Assembly: GCF_946190065.1 (NCBI RefSeq)
Contig: NZ_CAMHZD010000008.1
Span: 20,600-84,599 of the forward strand
Reading direction: 5' to 3'
Origin: Streptococcus mitis
GTDB taxonomy: Bacteria; Bacillota; Bacilli; Lactobacillales; Streptococcaceae
DNA length: 64,000 nt
Within the stretch, counting starts at the first letter, position 1; each line of letters starts with the position of its first letter. A program made the translations under genes and the position numbers. The notes beneath the pieces were generated by a model that ran no database searches, was not told the DNA's origin, and saw only the letters and a list, made by a program, of their open reading frames with translations. Positions 47,358 to 55,920 of the stretch are shown piece by piece.

Positions 47358-47888
47358 ATGGAAAATTGTGTTTACATCATTTCAGGTCCTCCTGGTGTTG
47401 GGAAAAGCACAGTCAGTAAGGAGTTGGCCTATTCTTTTAAGAAAAGTGCAGTAATTGAAGGCGACATGATTTATTTAATGATTAAAGGAGGACTCGTGGC
47501 TCCTTGGGAAGATGATGGTTATTACATGGATTTATTTTGGGATAATATCATCAGTCTGATCAATAATTTCATCGACCGAGGTATTACCGTTGTGATAGAA
47601 TATGTCATTTTTGAAGAGCAACTAAAGAAAATTGCAACCTTCTTAAAAGAAAAACAAGTTGCCCTAAAATATTGTGTCTTAATGGCCGAAGAAAAAATCT
47701 TGAAAGATAGGGATGGTTCTCGAAAAGAAACTGAAAGAGTGGGCAACTTATCAATACAAGCAAGAAGTGAATTTCTAGCTAAAAATAAGGAAAAGGAAAA
47801 ACATTTTCTGTATACAGATGATTTAAAAGTCCCCAAAATAGCAAATATCATTAAAACTTCAAATCGATTTTTGATTGAAAATCTGTAA
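47358..47888 (+). CDS. P-loop kinase-like protein (AAA_33 type)
   Basis: This 176-residue protein has Walker A GPPGVGKST (residues 10-18), an EGD motif after strand 2 (VIEGDMIYL), and a basic RDGSRKETERVG segment. The pattern fits small nucleoside/antibiotic-type kinases or predicted phosphotransferases. The substrate is not evident. It has its own promoter and converges with galU at a shared terminator, so it is a single-gene unit. Confidence 0.8.
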   Translation: MENCVYIISGPPGVGKSTVSKELAYSFKKSAVIEGDMIYLMIKGGLVAPWEDDGYYMDLFWDNIISLINNFIDRGITVVIEYVIFEEQLKKIATFLKEKQVALKYCVLMAEEKILKDRDGSRKETERVGNLSIQARSEFLAKNKEKEKHFLYTDDLKVPKIANIIKTSNRFLIENL

Positions 47889-47971
47889 TCCGTCATTAAG
47901 GACTGAGGTTGAGTTGGTAGATTTAGAGACATATCACATAAATTTTTAAATTGTATGTAAATTTGTAAAAT

Positions 47972-48011
47972 AATTAAGTCTCCAGAGTCAACTTGCTGGA
48001 GACTTAATTTA
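47972..48011. terminator. Bidirectional terminator between the P-loop gene and galU
   Basis: AATTAAGTCTCCAG (47972-47985) pairs perfectly with CTGGAGACTTAATT (47996-48009). Confidence 0.9.
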
Positions 48012-48028
48012 TTATCTGGAAACTAATT

Positions 48029-48928
48029 CTATTCCTTCTCAGCCAATTCTTTTCCAAGTTGGATGATGTAATCTTTCAAGTCATCTTTGACTTGTGGGTG
48101 CTTGAGGGCGTAGTCAATAGATGTTTTCATAAAGCCAAACTTATCGCCAACGTCGTAACGAGCTCCTGTAAATTCACGGGCGAAAACACGTTGTGTTTTA
48201 TTAAGTGTATCAATAGCGTCGGTAAGCTGGATTTCATTTCCAGCACCGGGAGCTTGATTTTCGAGGATCTCAAAAATTTCTGGTGTGAGCAGATAGCGGC
48301 CGATGATTGCCAAATCACTTGGAGCATCTTCTGGAGCTGGTTTTTCTACGAAAGTTTCGACGCTATAGAGACCATTAATTCCTTCACCTTGAGGAGCGAT
48401 AACTCCATATGCTGAAACGTCTTCATGAGGAACAGGCATAACAGCAATTGTTGATGCGTGGGTTGTCTCGTAATCGTTCATTAATTGTTTTGTCAAAGGT
48501 ACAGCGTGGTCATCTGTGATATCCATTAGGTCGTCACCAAGCATGACAACGAAGGGCTCATTCCCCACAAAAGCTTTTGCTTGTAAGACAGCATCACCAA
48601 GACCACGAGGATGGCTTTGACGGATAAAGTGAAGGCGAATGCCAGTTGTTTCGTCTACCAATTTTAGCAAGTCATGTTTGCCTTTTTCTTTGAGGTTGTA
48701 CTCAAGCTCAAAGTTTGAGTCAAAGTGGTCTTCAATAGAACGTTTTGATTTACCAGTAACAACCAGAATATCTTCAATACCTGATTTAAGAGCTTCTTCT
48801 ACGATAAACTGGATAGTTGGTTTATCTACAATTGGTAACATTTCTTTGGCAAGGGCCTTTGTTGCTGGTAAAAATCGAGTTCCAAGCCCAGCGGCAGGGA
48901 TGACTGCCTTTCTAACTTTTGATGTCAT
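48029..48928 (-). CDS. galU: UTP-glucose-1-phosphate uridylyltransferase
   Basis: This 299-residue enzyme makes UDP-glucose, needed for capsule and glycolipid synthesis. The nucleotide-binding motif [13 protein letters not shown] lies at 12-24, with sugar-binding VEKP (about 191) and later conserved residues. It is 21 bases after gpsA and shares its transcript; GAAAGGAT-type ribosome site in the gap. Confidence 0.97.
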   Translation of the reverse strand: MTSKVRKAVIPAAGLGTRFLPATKALAKEMLPIVDKPTIQFIVEEALKSGIEDILVVTGKSKRSIEDHFDSNFELEYNLKEKGKHDLLKLVDETTGIRLHFIRQSHPRGLGDAVLQAKAFVGNEPFVVMLGDDLMDITDDHAVPLTKQLMNDYETTHASTIAVMPVPHEDVSAYGVIAPQGEGINGLYSVETFVEKPAPEDAPSDLAIIGRYLLTPEIFEILENQAPGAGNEIQLTDAIDTLNKTQRVFAREFTGARYDVGDKFGFMKTSIDYALKHPQVKDDLKDYIIQLGKELAEKE

Positions 48929-48949
48929 AAGTATCCTTTCTTTAGAGGG

Positions 48950-49966
48950 TTAAGACCACTCATTTTCTGCTTTAAATTCATTGTTCATGATGTCATAAAT
49001 GGCATCTTTGATATTGGTTCCGTGGTAGATAACTTGGTAAATGGCCTGTGTAATTGGCATATAGACTCCAAGTTCTTGCGCTAGTTCATAGGCTGCTCGA
49101 GTCGTTGAGATTCCTTCAATCACCATGCCCATATTGGCTTCGATATCAGCTAAAGATTCTCCACGACCAAGAGCATCTCCAGCTCTCCAGTTACGAGAGT
49201 GGATGGAAGTTCCCGTTACAATCAAATCTCCCACACCAGATAAGCCGCTATAGGTCAATGGATTGGCTCCGAGTGCTACCCCTAGACGAGTAATTTCTGC
49301 CAAACCTCGAGCGATAATGGCTGCCTTGGCATTGTCACCAAATCCTAGACCATGTAAAGCTCCAGCACCGACAGCAATAATATTTTTGAGAGCACCAGCG
49401 GTTTCGACCCCGATAACATCCGTATTGGTATAAAGTCGGAAGTAGTGATTACTAAAGAGTTCTTGAACGTATTGAGCTGTGTGTAAATCTTTAGAAGCGG
49501 CAGTGATTAAAGTCAGGTCACGTACAATGGTTTCTTCCGCATGACTAGGTCCTGAAACAACGACAATATCACTGCGGAGATGTTCAGGAATTTCTTCTTC
49601 AAGGATGGTTGATAATCGTTTATGGCTATCAGTCTCTAATCCCTTTGATGCGTGCATGATGATAGCCTTATGGTCTAAGGTTTTTGCAACTTGTTGGGCA
49701 ACAAGTCGTGTCACTTTTGTTGGGACAACAAACAAAATCGCATCTACATCTTTCAGTGCCTCTGATAAGTCGGTGTAGGCAATGATATTTTCATCTAGAA
49801 CGACATCTTTAAAGTAGTGTTTGTTAGTATGATAGGTATTAATTTCATTGATTTGCTCGGGAATGTTTCCCCAAATACGTACCTCGTGTCCATTGTCATT
49901 TAAGACTTGTGAAAGAGCAGTTCCCCAAGAACCAGGCCCCAAGACGGCGATGGTTTGTTTTTCCAT
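48950..49966 (-). CDS. gpsA: Glycerol-3-phosphate dehydrogenase (NAD(P)+)
   Basis: This 338-residue enzyme produces sn-glycerol-3-phosphate for phospholipids and lipoteichoic acid. It has an NAD-binding motif [11 protein letters not shown], the catalytic Lys region [13 protein letters not shown], and [19 protein letters not shown]. An AGGAGG ribosome site precedes the ATG, and a minus-strand extended -10 (TGA TAGAAT, 49997-50005) lies upstream. First gene of gpsA-galU. Confidence 0.97.
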   Translation of the reverse strand: MEKQTIAVLGPGSWGTALSQVLNDNGHEVRIWGNIPEQINEINTYHTNKHYFKDVVLDENIIAYTDLSEALKDVDAILFVVPTKVTRLVAQQVAKTLDHKAIIMHASKGLETDSHKRLSTILEEEIPEHLRSDIVVVSGPSHAEETIVRDLTLITAASKDLHTAQYVQELFSNHYFRLYTNTDVIGVETAGALKNIIAVGAGALHGLGFGDNAKAAIIARGLAEITRLGVALGANPLTYSGLSGVGDLIVTGTSIHSRNWRAGDALGRGESLADIEANMGMVIEGISTTRAAYELAQELGVYMPITQAIYQVIYHGTNIKDAIYDIMNNEFKAENEWS

Positions 49967-50070
49967 GATTTCCTCCTTAATAGAGTCCTTTTCATTATTC
50001 TATCATATTCTAGAGGATTTTGCACTTGCATTGCTGGGGAGTGGTTGCTTTGTTACTTGAAAAATATATA

Positions 50071-50109
50071 AAAACCGAGGCTAAGTATTAAACTCTTAGT
50101 CTCGGTTTT
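50071..50109. terminator. Terminator after the small membrane-protein gene
   Basis: AAAACCGAG (50071-50079) pairs with CTCGGTTTT (50101-50109), with a nested TAAG/CTTA stem; T-rich on the plus strand, A-rich before it, so usable on both strands. Confidence 0.85.
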
Positions 50110-50134
50110 TATATTCCTTAAAGAATAACTCGGT

Positions 50135-50380
50135 TTATTTCAATTGATCTGTAATGTCTTTTGATAGCAACATTCCCAGATGATAAGTTTTATTGATGTA
50201 AGCAATGACATCATTGATATTTTCAGTCGTGTGAATTTTTTCTTTGATGTCAGTCCTAAATGTTTCATCCTTCAAAAGTTGTTCTTGGTAGAGTCTTTGA
50301 AGCCGTTCTTTCTCGTACTTGTTGAGCAGAAAAAGGAACACCAAGCTAATTACAACGAGGATATAAGCATATTGGCTCAT
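50135..50380 (-). CDS. Small membrane-anchored protein
   Basis: This 81-residue protein has one N-terminal membrane helix (about 4-22, YAYILVVISLVFLFLL) and a charged cytosolic alpha-helical tail (KYEKERLQRLYQEQLLKDE). ATG 50380 has GGGAG at 50388-50392. A longer in-frame extension to 50527 crosses the repeat array, lacks a ribosome site and is rejected. Function unknown. Its upstream region is the tandem hairpin array, which therefore could lie in its leader on the minus strand. Confidence 0.8.
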   Translation of the reverse strand: MSQYAYILVVISLVFLFLLNKYEKERLQRLYQEQLLKDETFRTDIKEKIHTTENINDVIAYINKTYHLGMLLSKDITDQLK

Positions 50381-50411
50381 AGGAAATCTCCCTGTATGAT
50401 AAAGAAGTAGT

Positions 50412-50436
50412 AGTGAGTAAATCGATTTAGTGGACC
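50412..50436 (+). repeat. Possible degenerate copy of the array unit
   Basis: The stretch AGTGAGTAAATCGATTTAG resembles ATTAGTAAATCGTTTAG of copy 1 (50506 onwards), suggesting an eroded earlier copy of the unit. Similarity is short, so this is tentative. Confidence 0.3.
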
Positions 50437-50462
50437 TAAAATAGCAGAACAAGCCAGCAAAA

Positions 50463-50539
50463 CTTGATAAGTCTCTTAACCAAATCGATATTATTTGGTT
50501 AGGTGAATTAGTAAATCGTTTAGGCAATGCGCCACATAG
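50463..50539 (+). repeat. Array copy 1 (truncated)
   Basis: Stem 1 is 50475-50485 / 50493-50503 (11 pairs including one U-G, loop CGATATT). The linker TAGTAAATC follows, then the 5' arm of stem 2 (GGCAAT G CGC). The 3' arm of stem 2 and all of stem 3 are missing, so about 47 bases were lost before copy 2 begins. Confidence 0.75.
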
Positions 50540-50663
50540 TTACGACGTATTGTAATAGAAATCGATATTATTTCTATTACAATACTAGTGAAGCAGTTAG
50601 CTAGTCCGCATATAAGCGGCTAGCGTCTAACAATTAGGAACTTTAGTTCCAATAACTTTAAGA
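50540..50663 (+). repeat. Array copy 2
   Basis: This is a 124-base unit. Hairpin 1: 50547-50562 with 50570-50585, sixteen Watson-Crick pairs. Hairpin 2: GCTAG-T-CCGC (50600-50609) with GCGGCTAGC (50616-50624), plus outer GTTA/TAAC across a GTC bulge. Hairpin 3: GGAAC (50637-50641), loop TTTA, GTTCC (50646-50650). Confidence 0.85.
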
Positions 50664-50788
50664 TTACGACGTCATGGCTTCTAAATCGATTATATTTAGG
50701 GGCCATGACTAGTGAAGCGCCTAGCCAAAGTCCGAATAGGATTTGGCGTTAGTTACTTAGATTGCTTTACAATAAAGTGATTAAAAGA
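50664..50788 (+). repeat. Array copy 3
   Basis: This is a 125-base unit. Hairpin 1: 50671-50686 with 50694-50709, sixteen pairs with two U-G. Hairpin 2: GCCAAA-G-TCC (50724-50733) with GGATTTGGC (50739-50747), plus CTA/TAG across GT. Hairpin 3: ATTG/CAAT around CTTTA (50761-50773) with outer TTACTT/AAGTGA including one U-G. Confidence 0.85.
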
Positions 50789-50911
50789 TTACGACATGAC
50801 CCCAACCAAATCGATATTATTTGGTTGGGTGAATTAGTGAAGCGTTTAGGCAATTCGCCATATAGCGATTGCCGTCAAGAGACTAGGAACTTTAGTTCCA
50901 GTCTCTTGTAA
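50789..50911 (+). repeat. Array copy 4
   Basis: This unit abuts the argS stop. Hairpin 1: 50801-50811 with 50819-50829, eleven pairs, plus two more outside a 3x3 internal loop. Hairpin 2: GGCAAT-T-CGC (50849-50858) with GCGATTGCC (50865-50873), then GTC. Hairpin 3: AAGAGACT-A-GGAAC (50877-50890), loop TTTA, partner 50895-50907, thirteen pairs. Confidence 0.85.
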
Positions 50912-50915
50912 CGAT

Positions 50916-52607
50916 TTACATCTTCTCTGGCGCTTCTACTCCAAGCAAGCGAAGGGCTTCTTTGAGAACGACTGCGGTTGCGTAGCTGAGTGCTAGACGG
51001 CTGTCGCGTTCTGGACTTTCATCCAAGATACGTGTATGTGCATAATATTTGTTGAAGGCTTGAGCCAGGCTAATTGCAAATTTTGCAATGATAGAAGGTT
51101 CAAAGTTATCCGCCGCACGGTTGATAATACGTGGGAAGTCTTGGATGAGTTTGATGATTTCCCAGCTTTCTGCATCATTCAAGCTATAGTTGCCAGCAGT
51201 TTCTGGTTTAAAGTCTGCTTTGCGTAAGATAGATTGAATACGAGCATAGGCATATTGAACGTAAGGTCCAGTTTCACCCTCGAAGGATACCATAGCTTCT
51301 AGGTCGAAGTCGTATCCATTTGTACGGTCGGTTTTGAGGTCATAGAATTTAATGGCTCCAACCCCAACAGCATGGGCTACCTGATCTTTATTTTCAAGTT
51401 CAGGATTTTTTGCTTCAATTTGGGCTTTGGCACGACTAACAGCCTCAGCAACAGTAGGCTCTAGCAAGATGACATTCCCTTTACGAGTAGAGAGTTTCTT
51501 GCCTTCTTTTGTAACCAAACCAAAAGGAACGTGAGTAATGTCGTCACTCCAGTCGTAGCCCATCTCTTTCAAGACAGCTTTGAGCTGTTTAAAGTGGGCA
51601 GATTGCTCTTGACCAACGACGTAGATAGATTTGGCAAATTGGTATTCATTTTTACGGTAAAGGGCTGCAGCCAAGTCACGTGTGATATAGAGAGTTGCAC
51701 CATCAGATTTCTTGATAAGGGCTGGATGTTCAATTCCATATTTCTCAAGATTCACAACTTGGGCACCTTCTGATTCAACAAGAAGTCCTTTTTCAGAAAG
51801 AATGTCTACAACTGCATCCATCTTATCGTTGTAGAAGGCTTCTCCGTTATAGCTGTCAAATTCAACCTTTAATTCATTGTAAAGGCGGTTGAATTCCACC
51901 AAACTTTCATCACGGAACCATTGCCAAAGAGCAAGAGCTTCCTCATCTCCATTTTCAAGTTTACGGAACCATTCGCGCGCTTCTTCATCCAAGCTAGGGT
52001 CGTTTTCAGCTTCAGCGTTGATGCGGACGTAGAGTTTAAGAAGTTCATCAATTGGATGAGCTTTTACAGCTTCTTCGTCACCCCATTTTTTGTAGGCAAC
52101 AATCAGCATCCCAAACTGCTTACCCCAGTCTCCTAAATGATTGACCTTGACTGTTTGATAACCGATTTTTTGGAAGATATGTGACAAGCTATCTCCGATA
52201 ACAGTTGAGCGCAGGTGACCAATAGAAAATGGTTTAGCGATATTGGGACTAGACATGTCGATCACAACATTTTCTTGTTTGCCAATAGTTTGGTCAGCAT
52301 AGTGTTCTTTTTCAGTGATAACTGCTTGCAATACTTGAGCAGAAATGGCAGATTTATCAAGGAAAAAGTTGACGTAAGGTCCTGTTGCGACAACCTTTTC
52401 AAAGGCTTGGCTGTTAATTTTTTTAGCCAGTTCAGTCGCAATCATTTGAGGTGCTTTACGTTCGACTTTTGCAAGAGAAAAAGCAGGGAAAGCGATGTCT
52501 CCCATTTCTGAGTTTTTAGGGGTTTCCAGTAAATTTAAAATAGCCTCTTGGTCCAGGCTATCAATGATACTAGCCAACTCGCTAGCAATCAATTCTTTTG
52601 TATTCAT
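50916..52607 (-). CDS. argS: Arginyl-tRNA synthetase
   Basis: This 563-residue class I synthetase has the HIGH-type motif [12 protein letters not shown], the KLSTRKGN variant of the KMSKS loop, an N-terminal ArgRS additional domain, and a C-terminal DALR anticodon domain ending GVEAPEKM. The 3' end lies five bases from the hairpin array. It is divergent from argR across 136 bases, which may carry ArgR sites for both. Confidence 0.97.
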   Translation of the reverse strand: MNTKELIASELASIIDSLDQEAILNLLETPKNSEMGDIAFPAFSLAKVERKAPQMIATELAKKINSQAFEKVVATGPYVNFFLDKSAISAQVLQAVITEKEHYADQTIGKQENVVIDMSSPNIAKPFSIGHLRSTVIGDSLSHIFQKIGYQTVKVNHLGDWGKQFGMLIVAYKKWGDEEAVKAHPIDELLKLYVRINAEAENDPSLDEEAREWFRKLENGDEEALALWQWFRDESLVEFNRLYNELKVEFDSYNGEAFYNDKMDAVVDILSEKGLLVESEGAQVVNLEKYGIEHPALIKKSDGATLYITRDLAAALYRKNEYQFAKSIYVVGQEQSAHFKQLKAVLKEMGYDWSDDITHVPFGLVTKEGKKLSTRKGNVILLEPTVAEAVSRAKAQIEAKNPELENKDQVAHAVGVGAIKFYDLKTDRTNGYDFDLEAMVSFEGETGPYVQYAYARIQSILRKADFKPETAGNYSLNDAESWEIIKLIQDFPRIINRAADNFEPSIIAKFAISLAQAFNKYYAHTRILDESPERDSRLALSYATAVVLKEALRLLGVEAPEKM

Positions 52608-52690
52608 TCAAGAGCTCCTTTTTGGACTTTTCTACTATTTTATCACAATTTTAAAGAAAGAAGAAAAAATTTTTGAAATCTCCTATTTTT

Positions 52691-52736
52691 TTGGTATAAT
52701 ATAGTTATAAAAATAGTTATAAATATGCATATAAGA
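52691..52736 (+). promoter_or_regulatory. argR promoter with direct repeats (candidate ARG boxes)
   Basis: TGG plus TATAAT (52695-52700) is the extended -10. ATAGTTATAA occurs twice at once downstream (52701-52710, 52713-52722), spaced by 12 bases, and AAATAGTTATAAAT is weakly palindromic. ArgR-family proteins bind AT-rich paired boxes, so autoregulation is plausible. Confidence 0.5.
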
Positions 52737-52743
52737 GGATTTT

Positions 52744-53190
52744 ATGAGAAAAAGAGATCGTCATCAGTTAATAAAAAAAATGATTACTGAGGAGAAATTA
52801 AGTACACAAAAAGAAATTCAAGATCGGTTGGAAGCGCACAATGTCTTTGTGACGCAGACAACCTTGTCTCGTGATTTGCGCGAAATCGGCTTGACCAAGG
52901 TCAAGAAAAATGATATGGTGTATTATGTACTAGCAAATGAGACAGAAAAGATTGATTTGGTGGAATTTTTGTCTCATCATTTAGAAGGTGTTGCAAGAGC
53001 AGAGTTTACCTTGGTGCTTCATACCAAATTGGGAGAAGCCTCTGTTTTGGCAAATATTGTAGATGCAAACAAGGATGAATGGATTTTAGGAACAGTTGCT
53101 GGTGCCAATACCTTATTGGTCATTTGTCGAGACCAGCACGTTGCCAAACTTATGGAAGATCGTTTGCTAGATTTGATGAAAGATAAGTAA
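52744..53190 (+). CDS. argR: ArgR-family arginine repressor
   Basis: This 148-residue regulator has an N-terminal winged HTH (about 1-70) with the conserved [13 protein letters not shown], and a C-terminal trimerisation/arginine-binding domain (about 80-148) with [12 protein letters not shown]. The usual role is arginine-dependent control of arginine genes; streptococci often carry several paralogues. Linked to argS (divergent) and hexA (downstream, 50 bases). Confidence 0.94.
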   Translation: MRKRDRHQLIKKMITEEKLSTQKEIQDRLEAHNVFVTQTTLSRDLREIGLTKVKKNDMVYYVLANETEKIDLVEFLSHHLEGVARAEFTLVLHTKLGEASVLANIVDANKDEWILGTVAGANTLLVICRDQHVAKLMEDRLLDLMKDK

Positions 53191-53240
53191 GGTCTTGGGA
53201 GTTGCTCTCAAGACTTATTTTTGACAAGGAGAGACGGAAA

Positions 53241-55775
53241 ATGGCGACAGAAAAGCTATCACCCGGCATGCAACAGTATGTGGATATTAAAAAGCAATAT
53301 CCAGATGCTTTTTTGCTCTTTCGGATGGGTGATTTTTATGAATTATTTTATGAGGATGCGGTCAATGCTGCGCAGATTCTGGAAATTTCCTTAACGAGTC
53401 GCAACAAGAATGCCGACAATCCGATTCCTATGGCGGGTGTTCCCTATCATTCTGCCCAACAGTACATCGATGTCTTGATTGAGCAGGGTTATAAGGTGGC
53501 TATCGCAGAGCAGATGGAAGATCCTAAACAAGCAGTTGGGGTTGTGAAACGAGAGGTTGTTCAGGTCATTACACCAGGGACAGTGGTCGATAGCACTAAG
53601 CCGGACAGTCAGAACAATTTCTTGGTTGCTATAGACCGTGATGGCAATCAATTTGGTCTAGCTTATATGGATCTGGTGACGGGTGACTTTTATGTGACAG
53701 GTCTTTTGGATTTCACGCTAGTTTGTGGGGAAATCCGTAATCTCAAGGCGCGAGAAGTGGTATTGGGTTATGACTTGTCTGAGGAGGAAGAACAAATCCT
53801 TAGTCGTCAGATGAATCTGGTACTTTCCTATGAAAAAGAAGGCTTTGAAGACCTTCATTTACTGGATTCACGATTGACAGCTGTGGAGCAAGCGGCATCT
53901 AGTAAACTGCTTCAGTATGTTCATCGGACTCAGATGAGGGAATTGAACCACCTCAAGCCTGTTATCCGCTATGAAATCAAGGATTTCTTGCAGATGGATT
54001 ATGCGACCAAGGCTAGTCTGGATTTGGTTGAGAATGCCCGTTCAGGCAAGAAGCAAGGCAGTCTTTTCTGGCTTTTGGATGAAACCAAAACAGCTATGGG
54101 AATGCGTCTCTTGCGTTCTTGGATTCATCGCCCCTTGATTGATAAGGAACGAATCGTCCAACGCCAAGAAGTGGTGCAGGTTTTTCTCGACCATTTCTTT
54201 GAGCGCAGTGATTTGACAGACAGTCTCAAGGGTGTTTATGACATTGAGCGCTTGGCTAGTCGGGTTTCTTTTGGCAAAACCAATCCCAAGGATCTCTTGC
54301 AGTTGGCGACCACCTTATCCAGCGTGCCACGGATTCGTGCAATTTTAGAAGGAATGGAGCAACCTGCTCTAGCTTATCTCATCGAACAACTGGATGGAAT
54401 CCCTGAGTTGGAGAGTTTGATTAGTGCGGCGATTGCTCCTGAAGCTCCCCATGTGATTACAGAAGGCGGCATTATCCGGACTGGATTTGATGAGACTTTA
54501 GACAAGTACCGTCGTGTGCTCAGAGAAGGGACTGGTTGGATTGCTGAGATTGAGGCCAAGGAGCGAGAAAACTCTGGTATTAGTACGCTCAAGATTGACT
54601 ACAATAAAAAGGATGGCTACTATTTCCATGTGACCAATTCGCAACTAGGAAATGTGCCTGCTCACTTTTTCCGCAAGGCAACGCTGAAAAACTCAGAACG
54701 TTTTGGAACCGAAGAATTAGCCCGTATCGAGGGAGATATGCTGGAGGCGCGTGAGAAGTCAGCTAACCTAGAGTACGAAATTTTTATGCGCATTCGTGAA
54801 GAGGTCAGCAAGTACATCCAACGTTTGCAGGCTCTAGCCCAAGGAATTGCGACGGTTGATGTTTTACAAAGCTTGGCAGTTGTAGCTGAAACCCAGCATT
54901 TGATTCGGCCTGAGTTCGGTAACGACTCACAAATCAATATCCAGAAAGGGCGTCATGCTGTCGTTGAAAAGGTTATGGGGGCTCAGACCTATATTCCAAA
55001 TACGATTCAGATGGCAGAAGATACCAGTATTCAACTGATTACAGGGCCAAACATGAGTGGGAAGTCAACCTACATGCGTCAGTTAGCCATGACGGCAGTT
55101 ATGGCTCAGTTGGGTTCTTATGTGCCAGCAGAAAGCGCTCATTTGCCGATTTTTGATGCGATCTTTACCCGTATCGGAGCAGCAGATGACTTGGTTTCAG
55201 GTCAGTCAACCTTCATGGTGGAGATGATGGAGGCCAACAATGCCATTTCGCATGCGACCAAGGACTCTCTCATTCTCTTTGATGAATTGGGACGGGGAAC
55301 TGCAACTTACGACGGTATGGCTCTTGCTCAGTCTATAATCGAATACATTCACGAGCATATCGGAGCCAAGACCCTCTTTGCGACCCACTACCATGAGTTG
55401 ACTAGTCTGGAGTCTAGTTTACAACACTTGGTCAATGTCCACGTGGCAACCTTGGAGCAGGATGGGCAGGTCACCTTCCTTCACAAGATTGAACCAGGAC
55501 CAGCCGATAAATCCTACGGTATCCATGTTGCCAAGATTGCTGGCTTGCCAGCAGACCTTTTAGCAAGGGCGGATAAGATTTTGACTCAGCTAGAGAGTCA
55601 AGGAACAGAAAGTCCTGCTCCCATGAGACAAACAAGTGCCGTCACTGAACAGATTTCACTCTTTGATACGGCAGAAGAGCATCCTATCCTAGCAGAATTA
55701 GCTAAATTGGATGTTTACAATATGACACCCATGCAAGCTATGAATGTCTTGGTCGAGTTAAAACAGAAACTATAA
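53241..55775 (+). CDS. hexA: DNA mismatch repair protein HexA (MutS)
   Basis: This 844-residue MutS protein begins [13 protein letters not shown]. The mismatch-reading F-Y-E is at 32-34 ([10 protein letters not shown]), the clamp and core follow, and the ATPase has Walker [11 protein letters not shown] near residue 608, Walker [12 protein letters not shown], and ends with a helix-turn-helix dimer region. ATG 53241 is supported by AAGGAGAGAC; the upstream extension lacks such a site. It lies downstream of argR, as in pneumococcus. Confidence 0.97.
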   Translation: MATEKLSPGMQQYVDIKKQYPDAFLLFRMGDFYELFYEDAVNAAQILEISLTSRNKNADNPIPMAGVPYHSAQQYIDVLIEQGYKVAIAEQMEDPKQAVGVVKREVVQVITPGTVVDSTKPDSQNNFLVAIDRDGNQFGLAYMDLVTGDFYVTGLLDFTLVCGEIRNLKAREVVLGYDLSEEEEQILSRQMNLVLSYEKEGFEDLHLLDSRLTAVEQAASSKLLQYVHRTQMRELNHLKPVIRYEIKDFLQMDYATKASLDLVENARSGKKQGSLFWLLDETKTAMGMRLLRSWIHRPLIDKERIVQRQEVVQVFLDHFFERSDLTDSLKGVYDIERLASRVSFGKTNPKDLLQLATTLSSVPRIRAILEGMEQPALAYLIEQLDGIPELESLISAAIAPEAPHVITEGGIIRTGFDETLDKYRRVLREGTGWIAEIEAKERENSGISTLKIDYNKKDGYYFHVTNSQLGNVPAHFFRKATLKNSERFGTEELARIEGDMLEAREKSANLEYEIFMRIREEVSKYIQRLQALAQGIATVDVLQSLAVVAETQHLIRPEFGNDSQINIQKGRHAVVEKVMGAQTYIPNTIQMAEDTSIQLITGPNMSGKSTYMRQLAMTAVMAQLGSYVPAESAHLPIFDAIFTRIGAADDLVSGQSTFMVEMMEANNAISHATKDSLILFDELGRGTATYDGMALAQSIIEYIHEHIGAKTLFATHYHELTSLESSLQHLVNVHVATLEQDGQVTFLHKIEPGPADKSYGIHVAKIAGLPADLLARADKILTQLESQGTESPAPMRQTSAVTEQISLFDTAEEHPILAELAKLDVYNMTPMQAMNVLVELKQKL

Positions 55776-55792
55776 AGAGAAAATTACTAGTC

Positions 55793-55847
55793 ATTCTAGC
55801 TGTATCAAGGAGACTTCTTTGACAAGTTCTCACTTTTTTGCTAGAAT
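55793..55847 (+). terminator. Terminator after hexA with an enclosing stem
   Basis: GAGACTT (55810-55816) pairs with AAGTTCTC (55824-55831, one bulge), followed by ACTTTTTTG. An outer perfect pair, ATTCTAGC (55793-55800) with GCTAGAAT (55840-55847), encloses it and would compete with the T-run release. Confidence 0.75.
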
Positions 55848-55865
55848 AACATCACACAAACAGAA

Positions 55866-55910
55866 TGAGAAGGAGCTGACACATTGTTGCTCCCTTTTGT
55901 CTATTTTTTA
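55866..55910 (+). promoter_or_regulatory. Transcription attenuator candidate before patA
   Basis: GGAGC (55872-55876) pairs with GCTCC (55889-55893), then CTTTTGTCTATTTTTT. In S. pneumoniae a hairpin before patA is known to act as an attenuator whose disruption raises patAB expression and fluoroquinolone resistance; this is the corresponding place. The stem appears intact here, consistent with low basal expression. Confidence 0.7.
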
Positions 55911-55920
55911 AGGAGAAAGT

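Larger units (their letters stand above)
50463..50911 (+). ncRNA. Tandem array of three-hairpin elements, candidate structured RNA
   Basis: Three complete units (anchors TTACGAC at 50540, 50664 and 50789) and one truncated unit. Each unit has hairpin 1 (12 variable positions capped by AAAT/ATTT and a 7-base loop CGATATT or CGATTAT), linker TAGTGAAGC, hairpin 2 (9 pairs with one bulged base at a fixed place), and hairpin 3 (loop with TTTA). The distance from TTACGAC to the AAAT cap is exactly 19 in all complete units. Arms differ between units but stay paired. Four wobble pairs are U-G on the plus strand and none is the reverse, so a plus-strand RNA is favoured. Promoter and terminator are not evident, and I recognise no family. 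Confidence 0.7.

Noticed and set aside
50381-50527. N-terminal extension of the 81-residue membrane protein
   Set aside because: It crosses array copy 1, lacks a ribosome site, and the internal ATG at 50380 has GGGAG at correct spacing.
50463-50911. CRISPR array
   Set aside because: The repeats are not short constant units separated by unique spacers; variation is confined to hairpin arms, and no cas gene is nearby.
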